NCBI RefSeq assembly: GCF_029866045.1
Contig: NZ_JARXAB010000027.1
Location: forward strand, 16,995-80,994
Source of the DNA: Ramlibacter sp.
GTDB taxonomy: Bacteria; Pseudomonadota; Gammaproteobacteria; Burkholderiales; Burkholderiaceae_C
Length of the DNA stretch: 64,000 bases
Direction: 5' to 3'
The translations under genes and the position numbers were made by a program. The notes beneath the pieces were generated by a model. It saw nothing but the letters and a program-made list of their open reading frames with translations, was not told the origin of the DNA and searched no databases. Shown piece after piece: positions 20,017 to 30,455 of this stretch (its first letter is position 1; every line of letters starts with the position of its first letter).

Positions 20017-20370
20017 ATGCGAGTGACCGTGGTCTACAGCCCAGCGCCGCGGCTGACACGGGAGTGGTCGCTGGAGTTGGCCGACAGTGCCACGCTGGCC
20101 ATGGCGCTGCTGGCGTCTGGCCTGCACGCCGAGTTCCCGGACGCGGACGATGCACTGGTGAAGGGCGAGTTGACGGTGGCGGTGTGGGGGAGGGCCCAGG
20201 CGCCTGGCCACCCACTGCGTGACCAGGACCGGGTCGAGGTGCTGCGCGCCTTGCGTGTGGACCCGAAGGTGGCACGGCGCGAGCGCTTCACACAGCAGGG
20301 TTCCCGTGCGGCTGGCCTCTTTGCCAGGCGCCGCAAGGGAGACGGAAAAAACGGAGACGGAAAAGTCTGA
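20017..20370 (+). CDS. rnfH: RnfH-family (UPF0125) ubiquitin-like protein
   Basis: A 117-residue beta-grasp protein of the RnfH/UPF0125 family (RatB in E. coli), recognised by RVTVVYSPAPRLTREWSLEL at the N-terminus and DQDRVEVLRALRVDPKVARR at the end of the fold. The C-terminal 20 residues are a basic Gly/Lys tail. The ATG at 20017 is chosen over the upstream TTG at 20011. The molecular role is unknown, but pairing with ratA is widely conserved. The 9-bp repeat array lies immediately upstream. Confidence 0.88.
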   Translation: MRVTVVYSPAPRLTREWSLELADSATLAMALLASGLHAEFPDADDALVKGELTVAVWGRAQAPGHPLRDQDRVEVLRALRVDPKVARRERFTQQGSRAAGLFARRRKGDGKNGDGKV

Positions 20371-20396
20371 AGGGGTTGCGGCCTGCACCTGCCTGC

Positions 20397-22601
<2,205 letters not shown>

Positions 22602-22616
22602 TTCCGGGATGTTGTA

Positions 22617-22635
22617 AAGTAAGGAATCCTTACTT
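22617..22635 (+). promoter_or_regulatory. Perfect inverted repeat, probable operator of the AbrB/PIN module
   Basis: AAGTAAGGA at 22617-22625 is exactly mirrored by TCCTTACTT at 22627-22635 around one central base. The site ends 12 bp before the antitoxin ATG, the usual place for antitoxin autoregulation. It begins 15 bp after the guaB stop, so it could also be a weak hairpin in a guaB read-through transcript. Confidence 0.65.
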
Positions 22636-22647
22636 AAGGGAGATCCC

Positions 22648-22869
22648 ATGCTGGCCAAGATGACCTCCAAGAACCAGATCACCCTGCCCAAGGCGGTCGT
22701 GTCAAGCGTGGCTGCGGCCGAGTACTTCGACATCGAAGTTGTCGAGGGGCGTATCGTGCTGACGCCTGTACGGATCAGTAAGGCCGATGCCCTGCGCAAC
22801 AAACTGGCGGAATTGAATCTCACCGAGCAAGACATCCAAGACGCCGTCCAGTGGGCCCGTCGTGACTGA
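22648..22869 (+). CDS. AbrB/MazE/SpoVT-type antitoxin
   Basis: A 73-residue protein with a swapped-hairpin AbrB N-terminal DNA-binding domain (MTSKNQITLPKAVV and the following beta strands, EVVEGRIVLTPV) and a C-terminal helical tail (DALRNKLAELNLTEQDIQDAV) likely to bind the toxin. It overlaps the next gene by 8 bp, the normal arrangement of a toxin-antitoxin pair. It should neutralise the PIN toxin and repress its own promoter through the palindrome just upstream. Confidence 0.85.
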   Translation: MLAKMTSKNQITLPKAVVSSVAAAEYFDIEVVEGRIVLTPVRISKADALRNKLAELNLTEQDIQDAVQWARRD

Positions 22870-23314
22870 CTCTGGGCTGCGGCGCGTTGTCCTCGATACC
22901 AACGTCGTCGTTTCGGCCTTGCTGTTCAGGCAGGGCGAGGCGAGTCAGATCCGGCGCTTTTGGCAAGAGCGTTTGGTGCAGCCCCTGGTGTCTGCGCAAA
23001 CCACGATGGAGCTGGTGCGGGTGCTGGCCTACCCGAAATTCCGCTTGTCTCAAGAAGACCGGGAGGATTTGCTCTCGGAGTACCTTCCCTACGCCCGCGT
23101 GGTGAAGCCCGAGGAGCGTCTCAGTCAGATCCAGCGTGTTCCCCGCTGCCGCGACCCGTTTCATGACATGTTTCTTGAATTGGCGCAGGCAGGGGAAGCG
23201 GTCGATCTGGTGACAGGGGACCGAGACCTGCTGGAACTGAACGACCCTGCCTTGCGCCGCATGTGCTTTTTGATCATTACTCCCGCCCAGGCGCTCAAGG
23301 CTTGGGGCCACTGA
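22862..23314 (+). CDS. PIN-domain toxin (putative ribonuclease)
   Basis: A 150-residue PIN-family protein annotated in relatives as a toxin component. The acidic metal-binding residues are present: Asp12 in [13 protein letters not shown], Glu50, Asp98/Asp102 in [12 protein letters not shown] and Asp120 in VTGDRD, so it should be an active Mg2+-dependent RNase. It starts with GTG inside the antitoxin gene and ends 1 bp before the guaA ATG, so it is probably cotranscribed with guaA. Confidence 0.85.
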   Translation: MTDSGLRRVVLDTNVVVSALLFRQGEASQIRRFWQERLVQPLVSAQTTMELVRVLAYPKFRLSQEDREDLLSEYLPYARVVKPEERLSQIQRVPRCRDPFHDMFLELAQAGEAVDLVTGDRDLLELNDPALRRMCFLIITPAQALKAWGH

Positions 23315-23315
23315 T

Positions 23316-24965
23316 ATGCAACACGACAAGATCCTCATCCTCGACTTCGGCAGCCAGGTCACCCAGCTGATCGCTCGCCGCGTGCGCGAGGCCCATGTTT
23401 ATTCTGAAGTACACCCCTGTGACGTGAGCGACGAGTGGGTGCGCCAGTACGCCGCCGACGGCAAGTTGAAGGGCGTCATCCTCTCCGGCAGCCATGCCAG
23501 CGTGTACGAAGAGACCACCGACAAGGCACCGCAGGCGGTGTTTGAGCTGGGTGTGCCGGTGCTGGGCATCTGCTACGGCATGCAGACCATGGCCCACCAA
23601 CTCGGTGGCAAAGTCGAAAGCGGCCAAACGCGCGAATTCGGCTTTGCCGCGGTGCGCGCCCATGGCCACACGAAGCTGCTGGAGAACATTGCCGACTTCA
23701 CGACGCCCGAGGGGCACGGCATGCTCAATGTGTGGATGTCACACGGCGACAAGGTCACCGCGCTGCCGCCGGGCTTCAAGACCATGGCCTCCACCCCCAG
23801 CTGCCCCATCGCCGGCATGGCCGACGAGGCCCGGCGTTTTTACGCGGTGCAGTTTCACCCCGAGGTCACGCACACGGTGCAGGGCCACGCCATTCTCGAG
23901 CGATTCGTACTGAACATCTGCCAGGCCAGCCCCGACTGGGTGATGACGGGTCATGTTGAAGAGGCGGTGCGCAAGATCCGTGAGCAGGTGGGCGATGAAG
24001 AAGTGATTTTGGGTCTGTCTGGCGGCGTCGACTCCTCGGTGGCGGCGGCCCTGATTCACCGCGCCATCGGCGACCAACTCACCTGCGTGTTCGTCGACCA
24101 TGGCCTCTTGCGCCTGAACGAGGGCGACCTGGTGATGGACATGTTTGCCGGCAAGCTGCACGCCAAGGTGATTCGCGTCGACGCCAGCGACCTGTTTCTG
24201 GGCAATCTGGCCGGCGTGAGCGAGCCGGAGCAAAAGCGCAAGATCATCGGTGGTTTGTTTGTCGACGTGTTCAAGGCGGAGGCGGCCAAGCTCAAGGCGG
24301 GCTCGGGCGGCAAGGCATCGGAAGTTGACGGCCAACCGGCCGTCAAAGGGGCGACGTTCCTGGCCCAGGGCACCATCTACCCGGACGTGATCGAAAGTGG
24401 CGGTGCCAAGAGCAAGAAGGCCGTCACCATCAAGAGCCACCACAACGTAGGCGGCCTGCCTGAGCAACTGGGGCTCAAGCTCCTGGAGCCGCTGCGAGAC
24501 CTGTTCAAAGACGAAGTGCGCGAGCTCGGCGTGGCTTTGGGCCTGCCGCCTGAGATGGTGTATCGCCACCCTTTCCCGGGCCCTGGCCTGGGCGTGCGCA
24601 TTCTGGGCGAGGTCAAGAAGGAATACGCCGACCTGCTGCGGCGGGCCGACGCCATCTTCATCGAAGAGCTCCGCAACCATGTCGACGCCGCGACCGGCAA
24701 GAGCTGGTACGACCTCACCAGCCAGGCCTTCACCGTTTTCCTGCCCGTGAAAAGCGTGGGCGTGATGGGCGACGGCCGCACCTACGACTACGTGGTGGCC
24801 CTGCGCGCAGTGCAAACTAGCGACTTCATGACCGCCGACTGGGCGGAACTGCCCTATGCGCTATTGAAGAAAGTGTCGGGGCGGATCATCAACGAAGTGC
24901 GGGGCATCAACCGCGTGACCTATGACGTGAGCTCTAAGCCGCCGGCGACGATTGAGTGGGAGTAG
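23316..24965 (+). CDS. guaA: GMP synthase (glutamine-hydrolysing)
   Basis: A 549-residue enzyme that aminates XMP to GMP. The N-terminal class I glutamine amidotransferase domain has the nucleophile in GICYGMQ and the His/Glu pair in QFHPEV. The ATP pyrophosphatase domain has the P-loop LSGGVDSS, and the C-terminal dimerisation domain has [15 protein letters not shown]. Compared with E. coli (525 aa) there is an extra stretch of about 20 residues near residues 325-345 ([19 protein letters not shown]), before [13 protein letters not shown]. The start is 1 bp after the PIN toxin stop. Confidence 0.96.
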   Translation: MQHDKILILDFGSQVTQLIARRVREAHVYSEVHPCDVSDEWVRQYAADGKLKGVILSGSHASVYEETTDKAPQAVFELGVPVLGICYGMQTMAHQLGGKVESGQTREFGFAAVRAHGHTKLLENIADFTTPEGHGMLNVWMSHGDKVTALPPGFKTMASTPSCPIAGMADEARRFYAVQFHPEVTHTVQGHAILERFVLNICQASPDWVMTGHVEEAVRKIREQVGDEEVILGLSGGVDSSVAAALIHRAIGDQLTCVFVDHGLLRLNEGDLVMDMFAGKLHAKVIRVDASDLFLGNLAGVSEPEQKRKIIGGLFVDVFKAEAAKLKAGSGGKASEVDGQPAVKGATFLAQGTIYPDVIESGGAKSKKAVTIKSHHNVGGLPEQLGLKLLEPLRDLFKDEVRELGVALGLPPEMVYRHPFPGPGLGVRILGEVKKEYADLLRRADAIFIEELRNHVDAATGKSWYDLTSQAFTVFLPVKSVGVMGDGRTYDYVVALRAVQTSDFMTADWAELPYALLKKVSGRIINEVRGINRVTYDVSSKPPATIEWE

Positions 24966-24972
24966 AGCCCCG

Positions 24973-25791
24973 ATGAGCCAAGCCCATCGCCTCAACCTCC
25001 AGCCGCTCAGGGCCAGCCTTGGGCTGATCGTTTTGCTCGCCGTGCTCTGGATGGCTTCTAGTAAGTCCGTCGCACAACAGGCGTTCGACGTGTCGAAAGC
25101 CTGGGACTATGCAGAGGTCTACCTTCCCGGCAATCTCATGATGCGGCGACCGGATTCCGTGACGTCAGACAAAGCTTTCCCGGCGGTGGTATTCCTGCAT
25201 GGTTGCGGCGGCATCACGGACCACGAGCGCAGATGGGCCCAGCACCTCAAGTCGGAAGGCTTTGTGGCCGTGTTTCCGGACTCGCTGAGGATTCCAGGCC
25301 GGAGGCGCAATTGCACGCAAGATCCATCGTTTGATGGTGAGTTTTCCAATGTCCTGATGTCGCAGCTCAGGCCCGCTGAATTCGCCCACACGATGAGCAA
25401 ATTGAGAAATTCATCTTGGGTGGATCAGAAGAACATTTTCCTGATGGGGCATAGCGAGGGCGCGATGGCCGCCTACCTGATTCGCGATGATTCGCTTCAG
25501 GGCGTGGTCATTTCCGGGTTCCCGTGTAGCGAGGGGGGCGCGCTTCGCGGCCCACTTCGGGCGCCCCTCGACACCGCCACCTTGGTGGTCAACTGGGAGC
25601 TCGACACATCTTTTGCCCGCCCTGATCGCCCCAACCTGCAATGCGCAGACAGACCGTTTTGGCGTCTTCGCACGAGCGCTGCGCAGGTGCTGCTGCCGGG
25701 CCAAGGGCACCCTACCGGGTTTTCACCGCTGGCCCGCGATGCGGTCACGCAGTTTCTTCGGCAGTCGATGAACAGAGACAAACCGAATTAA
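24973..25791 (+). CDS. Secreted dienelactone hydrolase-like alpha/beta hydrolase
   Basis: A 272-residue protein with an N-terminal hydrophobic signal (LGLIVLLAVLWMASSKSVAQ) followed by an alpha/beta hydrolase core. The oxyanion segment FLHGCGG, the nucleophile Ser161 in MGHSEG and a C-terminal His in GQGHPTGF are visible. The fold resembles dienelactone hydrolase-family proteins, with two Cys pairs that could form periplasmic disulfides. The ATG at 24973 follows guaA by 7 bp. Substrate unknown. Confidence 0.75.
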   Translation: MSQAHRLNLQPLRASLGLIVLLAVLWMASSKSVAQQAFDVSKAWDYAEVYLPGNLMMRRPDSVTSDKAFPAVVFLHGCGGITDHERRWAQHLKSEGFVAVFPDSLRIPGRRRNCTQDPSFDGEFSNVLMSQLRPAEFAHTMSKLRNSSWVDQKNIFLMGHSEGAMAAYLIRDDSLQGVVISGFPCSEGGALRGPLRAPLDTATLVVNWELDTSFARPDRPNLQCADRPFWRLRTSAAQVLLPGQGHPTGFSPLARDAVTQFLRQSMNRDKPN

Positions 25792-25843
25792 ATTCAACGG
25801 CAACGACAGGTAGCGACAACGCCGCCATGAACTGAGAGTAGAA

Positions 25844-26644
25844 ATGCCTGATAACCAAAGAACAAATCACGCGCGCGCCATCAGCCATGGGGCGCTCCTC
25901 GCCCTGGCCGCCATGTGCACAGGCCAAGCCCGCGCCGAGGACCCTTGGGCAGGCCCCTACGCTGGCGTGACGGCAGTGGCTTCTCGCAGCGTCATCAGCG
26001 GGGCCACCACGAGAGCAGACGGCACGGCGGGGAATAATTCACGGGGCGAGTCGGCACAAAACCTGCGCGATGACGCCAGCGGCTTGGGTGTCCACATGGG
26101 TATTCGCAAGCGCCTCGAATCTGGCCTGATCGTAGGTCTTGAGGCCGATCTTGCAAGGCTTGGCCACCAGGCCCGCAACGGCAACTACATTGATTCCGGC
26201 GTCTTTCTGGGCCAGCCCAGTGCGACGCTTCAATACGACGCACCCTGGCTGGCCACGACGCGGCTGCTTGCCGGATGGCCGTTGGGTGACGTATTGATCT
26301 ATGGCACGGGTGGTCTGGCGTTTTCGTCCGAGAAGGTTGCGCGCACCCAGTACCAGGCCAATGCGCTGACAAGCCTCACGGAGTTCAGGTTCAGCGAAAC
26401 CGACCGCCAGAACCGCATTGGCCACGCCCTGGGCGCGGGCGTGCAGTGGCGGCTTGGACGGCTGTGGTCATTGCGCGCGGAATACCTACACACGCGATTT
26501 CGCGATGAGACGTTTCGCTTCGCGGATGCCCGGGGCGGCGCTCAGGGCAGCTACACCGACGTTCAGGGCCGCCTGGTAGAAAACGGCTTGCATATGAACA
26601 CGGTGCGCGTCGGCGTGACCTACGCCTTCGGCCAGGGCCGCTGA
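25844..26644 (+). CDS. Outer-membrane beta-barrel protein (Omp25/OmpA-like barrel)
   Basis: A 266-residue protein with a signal peptide (GALLALAAMCTGQARA) and mature start EDPWAGPYAGVTAV, the pattern of small porin-like barrels (WxGxYxG). Alternating polar/aromatic strands run to the end, including WSLRAEYLHTRF, and it closes with VRVGVTYAF, a typical C-terminal beta signal region although followed by GQGR. No OmpA peptidoglycan-binding domain follows. Function unknown; likely structural or a small passive channel. Confidence 0.75.
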   Translation: MPDNQRTNHARAISHGALLALAAMCTGQARAEDPWAGPYAGVTAVASRSVISGATTRADGTAGNNSRGESAQNLRDDASGLGVHMGIRKRLESGLIVGLEADLARLGHQARNGNYIDSGVFLGQPSATLQYDAPWLATTRLLAGWPLGDVLIYGTGGLAFSSEKVARTQYQANALTSLTEFRFSETDRQNRIGHALGAGVQWRLGRLWSLRAEYLHTRFRDETFRFADARGGAQGSYTDVQGRLVENGLHMNTVRVGVTYAFGQGR

Positions 26645-26654
26645 GCAGCCGAGC

Positions 26655-26798
26655 TACAGTCCGCTCAACACTTGGGTGGCCCCTTGGCTCACGGGCATCC
26701 GGGTGCCCTACGGCGAATACGGTGACGCCATCGTGCGGGCCCTCCATGCAGACGGGCCGGTGGAGATATTGCTCCCATACCAGTGGGACGGCGCTTAG
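26655..26798 (+). pseudogene. Possible gene remnant, unrecognised C-terminus
   Basis: A frame without a start codon encodes about 47 residues ending at TAG 26796-26798. It has protein-like composition (TWVAPWLTGIRVPYGEYGD, then VEILLPYQWDGA). I cannot name it with confidence. The ending loosely recalls the C-terminal tail of IS66-type transposases (PY..Y..D...R...LLP..W). The frame runs out of phase across the end of the upstream barrel gene, so it is either a remnant or chance. Confidence 0.3.
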
Positions 26799-26847
26799 GC
26801 AGGTGTTTAAGAGGCCTGATCAGGCTCCGCTCTGCCCTTCTTCGAGC

Positions 26848-27669
26848 TTAGTTCTTGCCCTTGTTGACCAGGTTTTTGCCTCGTCCGACCTTGAAGGTTT
26901 TAGAGACAAGGTTTCTCAAGGCATTGTCTGCAACGCCCACGGCTCTTTTTATTTTTTCGTCCGGCCTGCCTGTGAATGAGGTCACGTGGAAATATTCAGT
27001 TGAATCAGGGGAGTCCACTGAAAAATAGTAGTTGGACACGCAGCACCGCGGCCTGTCCACTTCAACTTGACTCACCGAGTGCCAACTTGTTTTGTTGGTC
27101 TCCATGACCAGCAGTCGGTTGGTATGTGCCGTGAGAGTTTTTTGCTTTTCCCGCTCTTCGTCCCAGAGTTCAAAGTTGCCGCCGTTTTCAATCTTCCAGT
27201 CTGGCGAAACATAATATAAAAGATTGAGTCGGCGGTATCTCTCCCTATCGCCATCGTGGCTGTTGTCGATGTGCGGATTCAGGAAGTCTCCGGGGAACAT
27301 CATGGAGAGCCCACCCGCATAAAGCTTCGGATCCGGCTCGATTCGCTCAAACCCGACGGTCTTGGATATCAAATCTACTACGCGGGCATCCTGGAATGCG
27401 TATGTGATGTCGGCCAGTATTTTGTCGTATGCGCCCAAATCGGCAGATGTTCTCTTCTTTTCGCGAAATGACTCACGATTGAAAAAGCCGTTTCCGTCTT
27501 TGGGAAAAGCCTCATAAATGGATTGACAAATCGCTGGGTCAAGCAATTCGTCAATCACAAAATGGCGTGTCTTTGTCCCGACCGGATTCGCCCATTGCGT
27601 CTGTATCGAAGCCGCTGAGGCTTGGATTTTCTCCAGAAGCAATACGGTAAGTTTTTCTTGGTTTGTCAT
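26848..27669 (-). CDS. 2-oxoglutarate/Fe(II)-dependent oxygenase
   Basis: A 273-residue protein of the prolyl 4-hydroxylase-like 2OG-Fe(II) superfamily. The double-stranded beta-helix iron site is HxD in NPHIDNS (His133, Asp135) with distal His197 in TSWHSVSQVE, and the 2OG-binding Arg in DRPRCCVSNYYF follows. It hydroxylates an unknown substrate; relatives often sit in surface polysaccharide or natural-product loci, but none is here. Its base composition is visibly richer in A and T than all neighbours, which suggests acquisition. No ribosome binding site is evident at the ATG (27667-27669); the frame is open to 28089 but the extension is low complexity and not family-like. Confidence 0.8.
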   Translation of the reverse strand: MTNQEKLTVLLLEKIQASAASIQTQWANPVGTKTRHFVIDELLDPAICQSIYEAFPKDGNGFFNRESFREKKRTSADLGAYDKILADITYAFQDARVVDLISKTVGFERIEPDPKLYAGGLSMMFPGDFLNPHIDNSHDGDRERYRRLNLLYYVSPDWKIENGGNFELWDEEREKQKTLTAHTNRLLVMETNKTSWHSVSQVEVDRPRCCVSNYYFSVDSPDSTEYFHVTSFTGRPDEKIKRAVGVADNALRNLVSKTFKVGRGKNLVNKGKN

Positions 27670-28176
27670 TGTTGCAAATGAAAATAACTCTGCTCGAAAA
27701 AAACTGCTGGCCGACACCCTCGGGAAGAGTACCGCTGCGGTGCAGCCAACGCTTTGCGTGGCAGCACCGCCCGGGGCCCCAGCGCCAGGGCTCGGGCACT
27801 GGGACGCTCTGGTCAGTTTCCGCCATTGTGCCGACGGTTTGGTCGTCCATAGCGACCGCACAGCCCAGGCCCCAGAATCGAGGAATCGTGCCGAACCCAA
27901 ACAATCGCGCAGAGCCGTTTCTGGCGCCGCCGTCGCCGACCTTGACGCCCAGGTCTGAGGCGTTGCGCGGCGGGTCCCTCCAGCGCCGCGCCGAGGGGCT
28001 CTGCGGTGCTTCGATGATGCGGGCGATCGTGTGGCGCATGCAACATTGCGGCGCTCAAGACTCGCGCCAGCAAGCGCAGCCAAGGTCATGGGCCAGTGAT
28101 CCGCTGGACTTCAGCCAATGCCTCGCCGGGTTGGCCTGAGGACGGCTCGGTGGCCATTTCGCGAAAGACTTCAACC
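27670..28176. other. 507-bp stretch without a supported gene
   Basis: Lies between the divergent 2OG oxygenase and an alpha/beta hydrolase gene. It is GC-rich again and open in several minus-strand frames for up to 140 codons, but their translations are Arg/Ser/Pro-rich with no recognisable domain and conflict with each other. It must hold the promoters of both flanking genes; I see no clear -35/-10 pair. It may contain decayed coding sequence. Confidence 0.5.
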
Positions 28177-29127
28177 ATGTCCATCCTTGCACTGGCAAGC
28201 GGCCTGTTCTTGTTGGCCCTGCTTGCATTGGGGATCTGGCTGTGGACGCCCGATCGCGACCGGGCGCAGTTGGAAGCCACTTACCTGAGTACGCCAGGCG
28301 ACATGCGCCAAGTGGGCCCGTGGCGGCTTCACCTGCGGGACACCGGGCCCCGCGATGCGCAGGCCGTTTTATTCATCCACGGCTTTGGCTCAAGCCTTCA
28401 CACCTGGGAGGCGTGGGCCTTGGCGCTGGAGTCAATGCACCGCATCGTGCGGTTTGACTTGCCCGGCAACGGCCTGAGCGATCCGGACCCGACCGCCGAC
28501 TACAGCGATGAACGCAGCCACCAACTGATCGTGGCGGTGATGGACAGCCTGGGCTTGGCCAAGGCCGGCATCGCCGGCCACTCGATCGGGGGCCGACTGG
28601 CATGGACTTTTGCGGCCCGCCATCCGCAACGCGCCGAACGCCTGGTGCTGGTCGCCCCGGATGGTTTCGCGAGCCCCGGTTTCGCGTACGGGCGCGCGGC
28701 CGAAGTCCCCGCATCGATGGCACTCATGCGCTACGCGCTGCCAAAGCCTCTCCTCAAGATGAGTCTGGCCCCGGCCTACGCTGACCTGAGCGTGATGACC
28801 CCTGCGCTCATGACGCGTTACCACGAGATGATGCTGGCGCCGGGCGCACGGCAGGCCATGCTCGCTCGCATGCGCCAGACGGTGCTGACGGACCCCGTTC
28901 CGCAGTTGCGGGCCATCGTGGTTCCGACGCTTCTGATTTGGGGAGAGCAGGACGCGATGATTCCGTTCGCCAATTCCAGCGACTATCTGCGGACGCTCCC
29001 GAACGCTCGCCTGGCCGCCATCCCTGGCGTGGGTCACCTCCCGCAGGAAGAGCGTGCAGCGGAAGGGCTACAGGCCCTCAGCGGCTTTTTGCAGGCCACG
29101 CAGGCTGGTCTAAAAACGGCGCCTTGA
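28177..29127 (+). CDS. Membrane-anchored alpha/beta hydrolase
   Basis: A 316-residue protein with an N-terminal transmembrane anchor (residues 5-23) and a canonical alpha/beta hydrolase fold. The oxyanion segment HGFGSSLHTW, nucleophile Ser136 in GHSIGG, acid in GEQDAMIPF and base in GVGHLPQEE are all intact. It belongs to the large esterase/C-C hydrolase family; substrate unknown. The ATG at 28177 is chosen because the hydrophobic anchor follows directly. The frame upstream to 28096 adds no conserved sequence. Confidence 0.82.
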   Translation: MSILALASGLFLLALLALGIWLWTPDRDRAQLEATYLSTPGDMRQVGPWRLHLRDTGPRDAQAVLFIHGFGSSLHTWEAWALALESMHRIVRFDLPGNGLSDPDPTADYSDERSHQLIVAVMDSLGLAKAGIAGHSIGGRLAWTFAARHPQRAERLVLVAPDGFASPGFAYGRAAEVPASMALMRYALPKPLLKMSLAPAYADLSVMTPALMTRYHEMMLAPGARQAMLARMRQTVLTDPVPQLRAIVVPTLLIWGEQDAMIPFANSSDYLRTLPNARLAAIPGVGHLPQEERAAEGLQALSGFLQATQAGLKTAP

Positions 29128-29214
29128 GCGACTACAAGAGAGGGCGCATCGGCCGCCATCGACATGCCCGACAAGCTGCGCGAAGCGGACGTCGCGCACT
29201 TGGCCTAGGCTTCC

Positions 29215-30201
29215 TCACTCCGCCGTGATGCCCGCTTTGCGAACGACCTCGCCGAGCCGCTTCGAATCCTTGGCCATCAGGTCGCCGAGTTCCTTGGGCG
29301 AACTGCTTAGCGGATCGAGGCCTTGCTCGACGAGCTTCTTTTGCATCGCCGGGTTGGCCAGGGTGGTGCGGATAGCTTCGTTGAGCTTGTCGATGATCGG
29401 CTTGGGCGTACGGGCCGGCACGAAGACCGAGTACCAGAAGTTGGCCTCATAGTCCTTGATGCCGGCTTCCTCCATGGTGGGCACCTCGGGTGCCGCCGGT
29501 GACCTTGACTTGGATGTGACCGCCAGCGCCCTCAGCTTGCCGGCCTTCACTTGCGACAGGAGGGGCGGCAGCGGGTTGAACGTCATTTGGACTTGCCCGG
29601 CGATGACGTCGGTCATGGCCGGGCCTGCGCCCTTGTACGGCACATGGGTGATGTCCGTCCCGGTCATCATCTTGAACGTCTCGGTGGCAATGTGGTTGGG
29701 CGCACCAGGGCCGACAGATGCGTAATTGAGTTTGCGCGGATTGCGCCGCGCGTAGTCGACCAGCTCGCCGACCGTGCGTACTGGCAGGTCGATGTTGACG
29801 ACCAGCATCTGCGGAGCCATTGCCAGCAAGGAGACCGGCTCGAAGTCGGCTGTGGCGTCGTACGGAAGCGTCTTTCGCAGCAAGGGGTTGATGACCATGC
29901 CTGCCGTGGTTCCGAACAGCAGGGTGTAGCCATCGGGTGCAGACTTTGCAACGTGCTCGGTACCGATCACCCCGCCGGCCCCCCCGCGGTTGTCCACAAT
30001 GACGGGTTGCTTGAGCAAGCGCGCGAGTTCATTGCCGACCTCTCGGGCCACGAAGTCGGTGCCTCCCCCCGGGGGATAGGTGACCACGAAACGTATGGGG
30101 CGCGACGGATACCCCGCAGCGGAATCAGCAGGGCGGGGCGCTGGCTGGGCAATCACGGCAGATGCCGCGCACGCCAGCATGAAGGCGGCCAATCGTTTCA
30201 T
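29215..30201 (-). CDS. Tripartite tricarboxylate transporter receptor, Bug/TctC family
   Basis: A 328-residue periplasmic binding protein with signal peptide (AAFMLACAASAVIAQ), YPSRPIRFVVTYPPGGGTD at the mature start, the DNRGGAGGVIGTE ligand-loop motif and HVPYKGAGPAMTDVIAGQ, all hallmarks of the Bug family that binds carboxylated ligands. The ATG at 30199-30201 has a strong GAGGAGAA ribosome binding site. No TctA/TctB membrane genes are adjacent, as is usual for Bug proteins in Burkholderiales. Confidence 0.93.
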   Translation of the reverse strand: MKRLAAFMLACAASAVIAQPAPRPADSAAGYPSRPIRFVVTYPPGGGTDFVAREVGNELARLLKQPVIVDNRGGAGGVIGTEHVAKSAPDGYTLLFGTTAGMVINPLLRKTLPYDATADFEPVSLLAMAPQMLVVNIDLPVRTVGELVDYARRNPRKLNYASVGPGAPNHIATETFKMMTGTDITHVPYKGAGPAMTDVIAGQVQMTFNPLPPLLSQVKAGKLRALAVTSKSRSPAAPEVPTMEEAGIKDYEANFWYSVFVPARTPKPIIDKLNEAIRTTLANPAMQKKLVEQGLDPLSSSPKELGDLMAKDSKRLGEVVRKAGITAE

Positions 30202-30391
30202 GAGATCGTTCTCCTCGTTTTTTATGGGCGGCGATGCCAAGCTTCAAAGCGTCGCCGAAGTCTCCGGAAAGTGCTGCAAGGGGAGTCGCGGCAAATCAGC
30301 ATATCACTATCAAAATGCCTAATTGTTCGCCTTGCTGGCGCGCCCGACGCCAGACCGGACTCACACCCAGCGACGAGTACATCAGCGAATC

Positions 30392-30420
30392 TTGTTTGAA
30401 AAGGTGCTCAGACTTATGCT
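30392..30420 (+). promoter_or_regulatory. Candidate sigma-70 promoter for the 30456 gene
   Basis: TTGTTT (30392-30397) and TATGCT (30415-30420) are separated by 17 bp and lie 35 bp before the ATG at 30456. An 8-bp palindrome TTGATCAA (30420-30427) follows directly and could bind a regulator. Confidence 0.35.
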
Positions 30421-30455
30421 TGATCAATCAAAATCACAACAGACGTCCTGAGACC

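Noticed and set aside
27670..28089. An N-terminal extension of the 2OG oxygenase by 140 codons
   Set aside because: The extension is Arg/Ser/Ala-rich with no similarity to the family, whose usual start fits the ATG at 27667-27669. Base composition also changes at that point.
29146..29205. A short frame ending AAIDMPDKLREADVAHLA after the hydrolase gene
   Set aside because: It is too short and isolated to call a remnant; no family is suggested.
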